NCBI RefSeq assembly: GCF_000757845.1
Contig: NZ_CP007753.1
Location: forward strand, 1,054,001 to 1,118,000
Direction of reading: 5' to 3'
DNA from: Prochlorococcus sp. MIT 0604
GTDB taxonomy: Bacteria > Cyanobacteriota > Cyanobacteriia > PCC-6307 > Cyanobiaceae
DNA length: 64,000 nucleotides
The notes below the pieces were generated by a model that was not told the origin of the DNA, did not search any database, and saw only the letters and a list, made by a program, of their open reading frames with translations. The position numbers and the translations under genes were made by a program. How positions within the stretch are numbered: the first letter of the stretch is position 1; each line of letters begins with the position of its first letter. Of the stretch, positions 35,049-43,202 are shown in pieces.

Positions 35049-36572
35049 TTAGGTTTTTAACTTTGCATTAAATTTGTTGATTAAAATTTCTTTGATTAAA
35101 TTATAAATTTCATGTTTACTAACTTTTTTAAATTCGGTTTCACCTAAAGTTTGCAGGTGATCTTGTCTTCCTCCAATACTGACATTATATCCATCCTCAG
35201 TTCCACCTCCCTCTTTTTTTACCTTTGTGCCGGTCATGCCAATACCACCCATATGAGCTTGTCCACAATTATTTGGACATCCTGTCCAATGGATTTTAAC
35301 CTCCTCTGATAATTCAAGTTCTCGATCTAATTTTTCAGAAATATTTCTTGCTATATCTTTGGTATTTGCAAGAGCAAAACTACAATAACTACTCCCTGTG
35401 CATGAAACAGTACTCGCTGAAAAATGGGATGGATTTAATTTGAATTTTTTAATAATTTCTTCATTAGCAAATTCTTCTAAAATGTTATCTTTCAGGCCAA
35501 CAATAATTAGATTTTGATCTTCGGTTAGTCTTACTTCACTTTGTCCATATTTTTCACTTAATCTTGCAATTTCTTGTATATCTTCTACACATAATCTTCC
35601 TACAGGAATATGTAATCCAGCAAAGTAAAGATTGTTTTGTTTTTGTTTATTAATCCCAAATAAACTTCTTTGTTTTTCGTTGAAAATTGAGCCTGGATCG
35701 TTCGACAAAGTTCCAAATTTTTCTTCTACAAGTTTTCTAAATTTTTCAATACCTATAGAGTTTAAATAATATCTGAATCTTCCTTTATTTCTGAGAAATC
35801 TATCTCCATTATCTCGCCAAAGGGAAGTAATAATTCCAGTTATTTTACATATATCTTTTTCTTCTACCCAGACATCTAGAGGTATAGCATAAGCATTTAA
35901 AGTTGCTGATAAAATTCCTCCTACCCAGACACCAAAGCCTAATATTCCATTTTTAAAAACAGGATGAAAGATAAGATCATTATGTAGAAGAAAATTATCT
36001 TTTGCTCCGGCAACTGCAGTATTCCACTTCCTGGGTAAATTGGAGAATTCGGGGTTGCCATTACCAGAATTTGTTAAGTAATCTTCTAATTCAGAAGTAT
36101 ATTTTCTTGTATCAATAATTTCTTCAGGATCAATTCCCGCTAGTGGATTGCCAGTTACATTTCTTGGATTATCCATTCCAGACTGAACGGATGTAATATC
36201 AACCTCTCTAAGTCTTTTAATAATATCTGGTAGATCATTTATCAAAACTCCCCTTAATTGAATATTTTGCCTAGTTGTTATATCTGCAGAACCGTCTTCT
36301 CCGTATCTAGCAACTATTGAAGCGATTACTCTCAACTGATTAGAGTTTAAAATTCCATTGGGAACTCTAAGCCTCATCATAAATCTTCCAGGAGTTTTTG
36401 GTCTCCAAAAAAGGCCATACCACTTTAAGCGCATTTGCAAATCTACTTCATCCATCTCTTCCCACCCTTTAAGAGCATAATCATCTAATTCTTCAAAAAT
36501 TTTCAGACCATCTTTTTCCGCCTTTTGCTTTTCAATCTTATTTAATTTTTTATCATTTAAATAATATTGCAT
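35049..36572 (-). CDS. nirA: ferredoxin-nitrite reductase NirA
   Basis: NirA reduces nitrite to ammonium with six electrons from ferredoxin, using siroheme and a [4Fe-4S] cluster. The 507-residue product has the cluster ligands in STVSCTGSSYCSFALANT (C-x5-C) and HWTGCPNNCGQAHMG (C-x3-C), plus N-terminal MRLRVPNGILNSNQLRVIAS and TTRQNIQLRG for siroheme contact. Length is normal, with no C-terminal ferredoxin extension. First gene of nirA-nirX. An NtcA-type site lies about 50 nt upstream. Confidence 0.95.
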   Translation of the reverse strand: MQYYLNDKKLNKIEKQKAEKDGLKIFEELDDYALKGWEEMDEVDLQMRLKWYGLFWRPKTPGRFMMRLRVPNGILNSNQLRVIASIVARYGEDGSADITTRQNIQLRGVLINDLPDIIKRLREVDITSVQSGMDNPRNVTGNPLAGIDPEEIIDTRKYTSELEDYLTNSGNGNPEFSNLPRKWNTAVAGAKDNFLLHNDLIFHPVFKNGILGFGVWVGGILSATLNAYAIPLDVWVEEKDICKITGIITSLWRDNGDRFLRNKGRFRYYLNSIGIEKFRKLVEEKFGTLSNDPGSIFNEKQRSLFGINKQKQNNLYFAGLHIPVGRLCVEDIQEIARLSEKYGQSEVRLTEDQNLIIVGLKDNILEEFANEEIIKKFKLNPSHFSASTVSCTGSSYCSFALANTKDIARNISEKLDRELELSEEVKIHWTGCPNNCGQAHMGGIGMTGTKVKKEGGGTEDGYNVSIGGRQDHLQTLGETEFKKVSKHEIYNLIKEILINKFNAKLKT

Positions 36573-36620
36573 ATTTATTTTTTAATCAGATTATTTTCCC
36601 TAGATTTGGGGGGATAAAAT

Positions 36621-36634
36621 GTATCCTATTATAC
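36621..36634 (-). promoter_or_regulatory. NtcA-type site upstream of nirA
   Basis: Plus-strand GTATCCTATTATAC, a perfect GTA-N8-TAC, 49-62 nt before the nirA ATG. Toward nirA, TAGGGA and TAATCT are candidate -10 boxes, 18 and 27 nt after the site. Nitrogen control of nirA fits its role. Confidence 0.65.
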
Positions 36635-36724
36635 GAATTTCTATAAATATTTTTTATTTTTAAAAATCTATTTCTTTCATAAACAATTTAGTTCATTTAC
36701 TCTAATAATTGTAATGTTCTAGAA

Positions 36725-37999
36725 TTAATTTTTAACTTTTCCCACCTTGTTTTCTGATTTCCTGATAACAGAATCAAAAGCGTTCTCTAAATCTTTTGTA
36801 TTAAATCTTGAATAACTTTTTAAATGAGTTTCAAGATCATGTCCCATTGCATCTGCTATTTGTTTTGGTGATCTATAAGTGCCATTTTTATTGATCCTAT
36901 TATGAGCAACATAGGCGTATCTATGCCGGAAAGAATAAGGTGTGCATTCTTGCCCCTCAACTTCAGCTTCCTTGCAAATTGACAACCAAACATTCTTAGG
37001 ACTTCTATCTCTTAACTGTTTGCCTAACCTATCTGCGCCTTGTCCTTTGGATATTTGAGGAAGAAGTTCTCCAGCAGCAAACCTTTGCTGCAAAGTAAGG
37101 CACCATTCAAAAGGATTTCCATCTATATCCAAAACAAATAAAGGAAATAATCTTCTTCCATTTATCTTTGAATTCGATTTCTTATAAGTAGTCCAAAGTT
37201 CTGTTTTATTATTTTTTAGAACTAAATATCTAAGTTCCTCAGGCCTCAATCCATATACGGCACAAAGCTGAGTTGCAAATTGCCATTTTGCTGCATGCTC
37301 ATTATCTGCAAACGCATCAACCAATCTTCCAATTTGGGAATCTGTTAATGGATAACCTACTCTCTTTTCTGTAGTTACTTCTTCTTCAGCTTTATTAAAA
37401 ACTGGTGGTCTCCAATATGATGGAAAATCTTCTCTTTCTACGCACCAATTTAAGAATCTATTAAAAGCTAATCTCATATGTCTTCGCATGGTTGTGCCTT
37501 TAGCCCAACCTCTTTTTTCTAAATTTTTACCATGTTGATATTCATTACTGACTTTATCCCATAATCTTTTCCCATTTTGAGGTCTTGCTTTTGATCTCTT
37601 TACGTAAAAGAGAATTGCTGTAATTACAGGAAGGTGCTTCCTTTTCCATGTATTTTCTTGGATGGTATGTTTATTAGAGTTTCTGTAATTTTCGAGAGCC
37701 GTATCCCAGTTCAGCTCGAATTTAGATGATGATTTCTGTGAAATATCAAAAGCAGCTTTTAAAGAAATATTGGATTTATAGTTTTCATAAGTATCAGCAG
37801 CATTTTGTATGAGCTTAAGAGCCTCAACCCATTGATCTTCTTGCCATTTGTATGGAAGGTTTATTGATAAAAATCCTGATGCTTTTTTCCCATATAAAAC
37901 ACGAATATTTCCTCTATCAGGTTGAACAGTCCATCCAGTTCCAACAGAGACTTTAATTGCTCTTCTAAATACTTTTATCCAAGAGTTAGTTTCTACCAC
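36725..37999 (-). CDS. tyrosine recombinase (integrase) of segment A
   Basis: Site-specific recombinase of 424 residues that would integrate and excise the element at tRNA-Pro. N-terminal part (about 1-120) is probably the arm-binding and core-binding region with WKRKHLPVITAILFYVKRSK and MRRHMRLAFNRFLNWCVERE. The catalytic domain has Arg in AVYGLRPEELRYL, Arg in TPYSFRHRYAY, the GH of DAMGHDLETHLKSYSRF, and the Tyr nucleophile near residue 396. The usual box II His (HxxR) reads Tyr. GTG at 37999 is the start. It faces inward from the right end, 150 bp from the right att copy. Confidence 0.85.
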   Translation of the reverse strand: MVETNSWIKVFRRAIKVSVGTGWTVQPDRGNIRVLYGKKASGFLSINLPYKWQEDQWVEALKLIQNAADTYENYKSNISLKAAFDISQKSSSKFELNWDTALENYRNSNKHTIQENTWKRKHLPVITAILFYVKRSKARPQNGKRLWDKVSNEYQHGKNLEKRGWAKGTTMRRHMRLAFNRFLNWCVEREDFPSYWRPPVFNKAEEEVTTEKRVGYPLTDSQIGRLVDAFADNEHAAKWQFATQLCAVYGLRPEELRYLVLKNNKTELWTTYKKSNSKINGRRLFPLFVLDIDGNPFEWCLTLQQRFAAGELLPQISKGQGADRLGKQLRDRSPKNVWLSICKEAEVEGQECTPYSFRHRYAYVAHNRINKNGTYRSPKQIADAMGHDLETHLKSYSRFNTKDLENAFDSVIRKSENKVGKVKN

Positions 38000-38025
38000 A
38001 AAGCGTCCGAGTGCTCCTCTTTTAT

Positions 38026-38095
38026 TCTACGCAAATCCGTAGAAATATAACCTTACTTAGGCAAAAGTGTGCAGTCTCGTGCAGTCTTATGCAGT
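38026..38095 (+). repeat. right arm-site-like repeats of segment A
   Basis: Inverted TCTACG (38026-38031) and CCGTAGA (38037-38043) mirror the left-end motif. A second set, TGCAGT at 38070, 38080 and 38090, is repeated exactly every 10 bp, one DNA turn. Likely binding sites for recombinase or directionality factor. Confidence 0.55.
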
Positions 38096-38146
38096 ACATG
38101 ATTGAAGTTATAGCTGAGATAACAGAGTCTCACTAATTGCGTGTTA

Positions 38147-38192
38147 GTGCTTTGGGAGCACTAGGTCGCAGGTTCGAATCCTGTCGCCCCGA
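38147..38192 (+). repeat. att copy 2 (right end of segment A)
   Basis: Identical over 46 bp to the 3' end of tRNA-Pro, without the 5' half, so not a tRNA gene. Followed by a terminator. Confidence 0.9.
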
Positions 38193-38216
38193 CCATTTAA
38201 AAACCAAGTCATACTA

Positions 38217-38240
38217 GCGAGTCTCCCAACTCGCTTTTTT
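38217..38240 (+). terminator. terminator after att copy 2
   Basis: GCGAGT-CTCCCA-ACTCGC followed by six T. A similar sequence follows att copy 6 (46990), suggesting it is the original terminator downstream of tRNA-Pro that was carried along. Confidence 0.8.
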
Positions 38241-38267
38241 ATTTCTCATTTGTCTTAAAAACACAAA

Positions 38268-38326
38268 TAGCGATTAAATAGCGATTATTTGTATAGCCTT
38301 GTATAACTTTGTCCAGTTAATCGCTA
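38268..38326 (+). repeat. left phased repeats of segment B (TAGCGATTA)
   Basis: TAGCGATTA at 38268-38276 and 38279-38287 (11 bp apart), TTGTATAACTTTG at 38299-38311, and inverted TAATCGCTA at 38318-38326. The same set is found at 42371-42424. Confidence 0.6.
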
Positions 38327-38476
38327 ACCATCACTAGGTTTATTAAACCTTTAAATAAATAAAATAATCAATAAAGTACCAATACTGAAAATTAAACTCC
38401 AACCCTGAGAATTAATTTTCAATTTAAAAATTATTTATATGTAATGAGTAAAAAACCTAAATAGGTTAAAAACCAT

Positions 38477-38800
38477 TTATTCACAAGACCTTTTACTTGA
38501 TGATGACTGAATTAAATTACCCATCCAATTTTTAATATCTGATAATACTTCCAAATCTAATTTATAGTAAACCCATCTACCTTCTTGTCTATCAGAGATA
38601 AGACCTGAATCCTTAAGGATTTTTATATGATAGGAAATTTTAGATTGAGATAATCCAGTTACTTTAACTATGTCGCAAACACATATCTCTCCACCCATCA
38701 TTAATTCAAGAATATTTATTCTAATCGGATCTGAGAGGGACTCCATTATCCCAATAAATTGATCACTATCAATCTTTTTAAGTTGTTCTAACAAAATCAA
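38477..38800 (-). CDS. arsR: ArsR-family metal(loid)-responsive repressor
   Basis: The 107-residue winged-helix repressor has LSDPIRINILELM, EICVCDIVKVTG (C40 and C42, the ELCVCDL-type As(III) site of classical ArsR), the recognition helix GLSQSKISYHIKIL, and the wing DRQEGRWVYYKLDL. A further Cys lies in the C-terminal KRSCE. It diverges from gap, and two tandem operators lie between. Binding of arsenite would release repression. The neighbours (gap, arsJ) fix its role as arsenic-responsive. Confidence 0.88.
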   Translation of the reverse strand: MILLEQLKKIDSDQFIGIMESLSDPIRINILELMMGGEICVCDIVKVTGLSQSKISYHIKILKDSGLISDRQEGRWVYYKLDLEVLSDIKNWMGNLIQSSSSKRSCE

Positions 38801-38846
38801 AAGATCATTAACTTTTTAAATACTAACCTAAAAAATTTAATTACAC

Positions 38847-38884
38847 ATATCAAGAATTATTGATATATCAATTATTTTTGATAT
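38847..38884. promoter_or_regulatory. two overlapping ArsR-like operators between arsR and gap
   Basis: ATATCAA-N6-TTGATAT at 38847-38866 and again at 38865-38884. The inverted-repeat form and the position between divergent arsR and gap fit ArsR operators. The same ATCAA-N6-TTGAT core occurs twice upstream of pstS. Confidence 0.7.
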
Positions 38885-38908
38885 ATTATATTAGGTTTTG
38901 AAATATCT

Positions 38909-39937
38909 ATGAAAATTGGAATTAACGGATTTGGAAGAATTGGTAGGTTAGTTTTAAGAATTTTATGGGAAAGAAAAGATATTGAAATAACTCATATAAA
39001 TGAAATTAATGGGGATTCTTTAACTGCATCTCATTTACTAGAGTTTGATTCTGTTCATGGTAAATGGAATAAAAAAATAGCTTCGAATGACAACGAAATA
39101 ATAATTGAAGATAAAAAAATTTCCTTTACATCAATAAAGAACTATCTTGATGTTCCATGGAATAAATCTTCGGTTGATCTTGTTTTGGAATGTACGGGTA
39201 AAAACAAAGCTCCTAAAGAATTAAATCCATACTTTGATTCTCTTGGAATAAAAAAAGTAATAGTTGCTTGTCCTGTGAAAGGAATTGTGGGAGGGGAACA
39301 AGCACTTAATATTGTTTATGGAATTAATCAAGCCCTTTATAAACCTGAAAAACATAAATTAATTACAGCAGCATCCTGTACTACAAATTGCTTGGCTCCC
39401 ATCGTAAAAGTTGTTAATGAAAATTTCTCAATTAAACATGGGGTTATAACAACTATTCATGACGTTACAAATACACAATCTCCAGTAGATTTTTACAAAA
39501 GTGACTTAAGAAGAGCAAGAGGATGCATGCAAAGCTTAATACCTACTACAACTGGATCAGCTAATGCGATTGCTGAAATTTTCCCTGAATTAGAAGGAAA
39601 ACTAAATGGTCATGCAGTAAGGGTTCCACTTCTAAACGCCTCATTAACCGATATAGTTTTTGAATTAAATAAGGAAGTAACTGAAGAGCAAGTAAATAAT
39701 GAATTTAAAAAAGCATCTGAAACATACTTAAAAGGTATTCTTGGATACGAGGAGAGACCCTTAGTATCCGCTGATTACTTAAATGACTGTAGAAGTTCAA
39801 TAATTGATGGACTTTCAACCATGGTTGTAAATTCTAATTTATTAAAGATTTATGCCTGGTATGACAATGAGTGGGGTTATAGTTGCAGGCTTGCAGATCT
39901 TACTTCTTATGTAATTGAGAAAGAAAATAAATTTTAG
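38909..39937 (+). CDS. gap: glyceraldehyde-3-phosphate dehydrogenase, ArsJ partner
   Basis: A 342-residue GAPDH: NAD-binding [18 protein letters not shown] at the start, catalytic Cys in [50 protein letters not shown], and [14 protein letters not shown] at the end. In ArsJ clusters this enzyme uses arsenate in place of phosphate to form 1-arseno-3-phosphoglycerate, which ArsJ exports. It lies 5 nt before arsJ and behind ArsR operators, so it is a dedicated copy rather than the Calvin-cycle enzyme. Confidence 0.87.
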   Translation: MKIGINGFGRIGRLVLRILWERKDIEITHINEINGDSLTASHLLEFDSVHGKWNKKIASNDNEIIIEDKKISFTSIKNYLDVPWNKSSVDLVLECTGKNKAPKELNPYFDSLGIKKVIVACPVKGIVGGEQALNIVYGINQALYKPEKHKLITAASCTTNCLAPIVKVVNENFSIKHGVITTIHDVTNTQSPVDFYKSDLRRARGCMQSLIPTTTGSANAIAEIFPELEGKLNGHAVRVPLLNASLTDIVFELNKEVTEEQVNNEFKKASETYLKGILGYEERPLVSADYLNDCRSSIIDGLSTMVVNSNLLKIYAWYDNEWGYSCRLADLTSYVIEKENKF

Positions 39938-39942
39938 TTTTT

Positions 39943-41199
39943 ATGAAGTTATCTAGCCTTCAACAATATAGTGTCGTTACCGCAAACTATTGGGCATTTA
40001 CGCTTACTGACGGTGCATTGAGAATACTAGTTGTTGGTCATTTTCATGAACTTGGTTATTCAACTCTGCAAATAGCTTTACTTTTTCTTTTCTATGAATT
40101 TTTTGGAATAATTACAAATCTTTTTGGAGGATGGATAGGGGCAAGATATGGCTTGAGACTTACTTTATGGATAGGAACGATTCTGCAAATTCTTGCTCTT
40201 TTCATGCTGATTCCAGTCAAAGAGAATTGGTCAATAATCTTTAGCGTCTCATACGTTATGTTAGCCCAAGCACTTAGTGGGGTAGCAAAAGATTTAAATA
40301 AAATGAGTGCAAAAAGTGCAGTTAAATCAATAGTTCCAGATTCAGAAGAGAATAATCAAAATAGTCAAAAACAATTATTTAAGTGGGTTTCAATTTTAAC
40401 AGGATCTAAAAATGCACTTAAGGGTGTTGGTTTCTTCCTAGGGGGTCTCTTATACAAGCTATTGGGCTTTAATAATGCAGTTGGAATAATGGGTTTAGGT
40501 CTATGCTTCGCATTCTTTTTAACTTTATGTCTTCCTAAAGATTCAGGGAAAATGAAAAGAAAGCCAATTTTTAAAGACCTTTATTCAAAGTCTAAAGGTA
40601 TTAATATTCTTTCAAGTGCAAGGTTTTTTTTATTTGGAGCAAGAGATGTCTGGTTTGTAGTAGCTCTTCCAGTATTTTTAGACATTTCTTTTGGATGGGA
40701 TTATTTAAAAATAGGGCTGTTCTTGGGTGGATGGATAATAATCTATGGTTTCTTTCAAGTATTAGCTCCATTACTTAGAAAAGTATGGGGGAAAAATAAT
40801 AGCCCAACAAAAACTACCGTTCAATTTTGGGGACTTATCTTGACGGTTATACCTTTATTTATTGCAGGAGCATTAAACGGTGATAAATCATTAGGTCCTG
40901 TAATTGTTATTGGATTAATAATATTCGGCTTTATTTTTGCAATGAATTCATCTACTCATTCCTACTTGATTTTGGCTTATTCAGATAATGAGAAAGTAAG
41001 TTTAAATGTTGGTTATTACTATATGGCTAATGCAGCAGGAAGATTATTTGGAACCCTACTATCGGGCTTATTATTTATGCTCGGTAAAAATGCCACTATT
41101 GGTATGCAGTATTGTTTATATACTTCATCAATTTTGATTTTTATTGCTTGGCTTACTAGTTCTAAATTACCTTCCTATTCTTCCAACAGCTTCAATTGA
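39943..41199 (+). CDS. arsJ: ArsJ, 1-arseno-3-phosphoglycerate efflux transporter
   Basis: Major facilitator protein of 418 residues with about twelve helices. It starts SLQQYSVVTANYWAFTLTDG, then ALRILVVGHFHELGYSTLQI and FGGWIGARYGLRLTLWIGT, later SSARFFLFGARDVWFVVALP and SYLILAYSDNEKVSLNVGYY. These match ArsJ proteins. With GAPDH it forms a two-step arsenate resistance route that needs no arsenate reductase. It starts 5 nt after gap. Its last 33 nt overlap the convergent pstS. Confidence 0.87.
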   Translation: MKLSSLQQYSVVTANYWAFTLTDGALRILVVGHFHELGYSTLQIALLFLFYEFFGIITNLFGGWIGARYGLRLTLWIGTILQILALFMLIPVKENWSIIFSVSYVMLAQALSGVAKDLNKMSAKSAVKSIVPDSEENNQNSQKQLFKWVSILTGSKNALKGVGFFLGGLLYKLLGFNNAVGIMGLGLCFAFFLTLCLPKDSGKMKRKPIFKDLYSKSKGINILSSARFFLFGARDVWFVVALPVFLDISFGWDYLKIGLFLGGWIIIYGFFQVLAPLLRKVWGKNNSPTKTTVQFWGLILTVIPLFIAGALNGDKSLGPVIVIGLIIFGFIFAMNSSTHSYLILAYSDNEKVSLNVGYYYMANAAGRLFGTLLSGLLFMLGKNATIGMQYCLYTSSILIFIAWLTSSKLPSYSSNSFN

Positions 41200-42138
41200 T
41201 TTTTTTAAAATTTCACCTTTTAAGGGAACGAAACCCAAGGCAGGAGCTTTATCTTGGTATTCATCGCTGAGCAATTTATAGAATGTATCTTGAATTGCCT
41301 TAGTATTCCTTCCATTACCTGTTTCATAAGCAAGTATCCAAGTTAAGGTTGCTATTGGATAAGCTCCTTTAGCAGTGGGGTTTGGATTTTTACCAGCCAA
41401 GTTCTTATCAAGAGTTATTCCATTTAAAGCTATCGCGCCTGATTCAGTATTTGGAGTAACAAATTCACCAGAAAGATTTTGAAGTGCAGCAGCCTTAACC
41501 TTACCTTTAATGTATGACTGGTTTACATAACCAATTGCACCTGGAGTATTTTGAATAACACCTGCAACACCAGAATTTCCTTTTGCGCCAACTCCCGAAG
41601 GCCATTTAACAGATTTACCAGTACCTAAATTCCAGGTCTTAGAGAAAGCCTCCATAGAATTTGTAAAAGCTTTAGTCGTGCCTGAGCCATCAGAACGATG
41701 GGCCCAAGTTAATTTACCTGACTTACATCCTAATTCCTTCCAATTTTTAATCATTCCCATTGCTACTTGAACAGCTTGTTCTTGTGTTAGTTTCAAGTCG
41801 CAATCATAGTTATATCCAAACGCAATTGTTCCACCCACCATCGGTATTTGAACAAGTCCTCTTTTAACTTTCTCTATATCAGAAACTTTCATTGGATCGT
41901 CAGAGGCTCCAAAATTAACAGTTTCGTCTATGAAAGCTTTTCTTCCAGATCCAGAACCTACTGCTTGATAATTAACTCTAGGGCCTCCAGATTTAGCTAA
42001 GTCAAAAAACCACCTGGTATAAATTTTCGAAGGAAATGATGCACCAGCTCCACTCAATCTTTTTGAAGCCATCGCAGATGGAGAAAGTATTAATGAAATT
42101 GCAGAAGATAAAATGAGAGTTTTTTTGAAAATACTCAT
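41167..42138 (-). CDS. pstS: phosphate ABC transporter substrate-binding protein PstS
   Basis: Periplasmic phosphate-binding protein of 323 residues with a signal peptide (KTLILSSAISLILSPSAMAS), then LSGAGASFPSKIYTRWFFD, VNYQAVGSGSGRKAFIDETV and FGASDDPM, AHRSDGSGTTKAFTNSM and GAKGNSGVAGVIQNTPGAIG, all typical. No pstCAB genes are nearby. Its upstream region carries two ArsR-type inverted repeats, so expression may respond to arsenic. A more arsenate-discriminating PstS copy would make sense in such a module; that is inference. Confidence 0.92.
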   Translation of the reverse strand: MSIFKKTLILSSAISLILSPSAMASKRLSGAGASFPSKIYTRWFFDLAKSGGPRVNYQAVGSGSGRKAFIDETVNFGASDDPMKVSDIEKVKRGLVQIPMVGGTIAFGYNYDCDLKLTQEQAVQVAMGMIKNWKELGCKSGKLTWAHRSDGSGTTKAFTNSMEAFSKTWNLGTGKSVKWPSGVGAKGNSGVAGVIQNTPGAIGYVNQSYIKGKVKAAALQNLSGEFVTPNTESGAIALNGITLDKNLAGKNPNPTAKGAYPIATLTWILAYETGNGRNTKAIQDTFYKLLSDEYQDKAPALGFVPLKGEILKKSIEAVGRIGR

Positions 42139-42209
42139 TAGCCAATTAGATTGAAAACAATTTATTTATAGCATCAAACAAAAAGCGAAATACAAACATT
42201 AAGAAATAC

Positions 42210-42244
42210 ATCAAAATATTTTGATATAATCAATAATTATTGAT
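42210..42244 (-). promoter_or_regulatory. two ArsR-type operators upstream of pstS
   Basis: ATCAA-N6-TTGAT at 42210-42225 and 42229-42244, 19 bp centre to centre, 72-106 nt before the pstS ATG. Same core and N6 spacing as the arsR-gap operators. Confidence 0.6.
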
Positions 42245-42285
42245 ATATACGACCTGTTCGCTCTTTTTAAACGCTTATTACTTGC

Positions 42286-42329
42286 ATAAAAAAGAGGGTT
42301 TTATCCCTCTATATTGGATCGACTGTCAA
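42286..42329 (-). promoter_or_regulatory. orphan promoter-hairpin leader (TTGACAGT-type)
   Basis: Minus strand: TTGACAGTCGATCCAA, then AGAGGG-ATAAAA-CCCTCT hairpin, T-run and ATG. The ATG opens a frame of only six codons, so the leader has lost its gene. Same layout as at 52.4 and 53.35 kb. Confidence 0.5.
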
Positions 42330-42370
42330 TCAATGATATTTTACAGCTCCTAAAGCACTAGGTCTTTGGT

Positions 42371-42424
42371 TAGCGATTATTTAGCGATTAATTGTATACC
42401 TAAGGATAATTTTGTATAACTTTG
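42371..42424 (+). repeat. right phased repeats of segment B
   Basis: TAGCGATTA at 42371-42379 and 42382-42390 (11 bp apart) and TTGTATAACTTTG at 42412-42424, as at the left end. Confidence 0.6.
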
Positions 42425-42515
42425 GCCTATTTTTAAGACTCGTAATTTTGTAGATATAGCAACTAACAAGCTATAGCCTGACTTGTTTATTTAACCCACT
42501 GTCTCAAATTGGAGG

Positions 42516-42565
42516 GCGGGTGCTTTGGGAGCACTAGGTCGCAGGTTCGAATCCTGTCGCCCCGA
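42516..42565 (+). repeat. att copy 3
   Basis: GCGGGTGC to CCCCGA, identical to tRNA-Pro from the 5' side of the anticodon stem to the 3' end (50 bp). Right end of segment B and left end of segment C. Confidence 0.88.
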
Positions 42566-42616
42566 TCAGTTATAGCAGTAGTTCTTGGATATTTGTTAGT
42601 AATCTCAAATGAGAAA

Positions 42617-42651
42617 GGAGCGCTAGAAGGAGCGCTAGTATCTTCGAAGAT
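42617..42651 (+). repeat. left phased repeats of segment C
   Basis: GGAGCGCTAG at 42617-42626 and 42629-42638, then ATCTTCGAAGAT at 42640-42651. Confidence 0.6.
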
Positions 42652-42672
42652 TTTGAAAAGGTGCTTAATTTC

Positions 42673-42786
42673 TTACTTATAAGTATTGAGTAATGCAATA
42701 TAAATTCCCAACAATACTAATATTGCTACACCTAAACCAATAACTGTATTTGGTTGATTATTCCAAAGCCCCTGAAAATATTCCAT
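42673..42786 (-). CDS. 37-residue membrane peptide (MxxFQxLW family)
   Basis: Peptide starting MEYFQGLWNNQPNTVIGLGV and ending in a helix plus LLNTYK. A close relative is encoded at 52940-53059 (MVFLQELWQNHHDPS), with shared LWxN, VI-G and LLN-Y positions. The paralogy supports coding. One membrane helix, function unknown. Confidence 0.55.
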   Translation of the reverse strand: MEYFQGLWNNQPNTVIGLGVAILVLLGIYIALLNTYK

Positions 42787-42857
42787 GAAAAATTTACTCT
42801 TTACCTAAGAAGACTATAGAAAATAATTGTGGAGAAATTGAAAAGGATGACGAAGCA

Positions 42858-43124
42858 ATGGGAAAGTCAATAAAAGATTTAACTTTGTCTTATATGGACA
42901 AACTAGGTGTGCTTTGGGATGATAAAAAAAAGGAAAAAAATTTGATTACTAAATTGGATGATACCTCTTGGCAGAAAGAGTTCTTGGAGATGAAGTCACA
43001 TTCAACTTCAGATGTAAGACTTCTAATGCAAGGTGCAAAAGGATTCAGAGATGCTTGGCATTTAGGTTCTCTGCATGAGGAATACAAAATCATGAAACGT
43101 CGAGAGCACCAACAACAGCAGTAA
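42858..43124 (+). CDS. hypothetical protein
   Basis: An 88-residue soluble, helical product beginning MGKSIKDLTLSYMDKLGVLW, with SWQKEFLEMKSHSTSDVRLL and a Gln-rich end (REHQQQQ). AAAAGGATGACG before the ATG may provide a ribosome site. No family recognised. Cargo of segment C. Confidence 0.5.
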   Translation: MGKSIKDLTLSYMDKLGVLWDDKKKEKNLITKLDDTSWQKEFLEMKSHSTSDVRLLMQGAKGFRDAWHLGSLHEEYKIMKRREHQQQQ

Positions 43125-43202
43125 CTAAATAACGAAGACCAAAACACAAAAAATCAAATTAAGAATAAAGCTTAAGGTTTTAGAAGTAAATTTTATAAAC
43201 AA

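Larger units (their letters stand above)
21776..38192 (+). mobile_element. Segment A: tRNA-Pro-anchored integrative element carrying nitrate assimilation
   Basis: Bounded by a perfect 46-bp direct repeat of the tRNA-Pro 3' end (21776-21821 and 38147-38192). Inside are, at the left, two HTH proteins and a RepA-like AAA ATPase, and at the right end a tyrosine recombinase. Between them lies the whole nitrate-to-ammonium pathway with molybdenum cofactor genes. CCGTAGA repeats occur near both ends. The layout matches the tRNA-associated elements described in Prochlorococcus as tycheposons. All mobility genes look intact, so the element may still be able to excise. Confidence 0.85.
38147..42565 (+). 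mobile_element. Segment B: arsenate/phosphate module between att copies 2 and 3
   Basis: About 4.4 kb between two tRNA-Pro 3' copies, holding arsR, gap, arsJ and pstS and no recombinase. Paired TAGCGATTA repeats (11 bp apart) and a shared 13-bp TTGTATAACTTTG occur near both ends, in the same orientation. It is probably a non-autonomous or decayed element mobilised by a recombinase supplied elsewhere. Confidence 0.7.

Noticed and set aside
42890-43147. Minus-strand frame rich in Cys and Ser opposite the 42858 gene
   Set aside because: Composition is that of an antisense shadow of the plus-strand gene, with no family-like motif.
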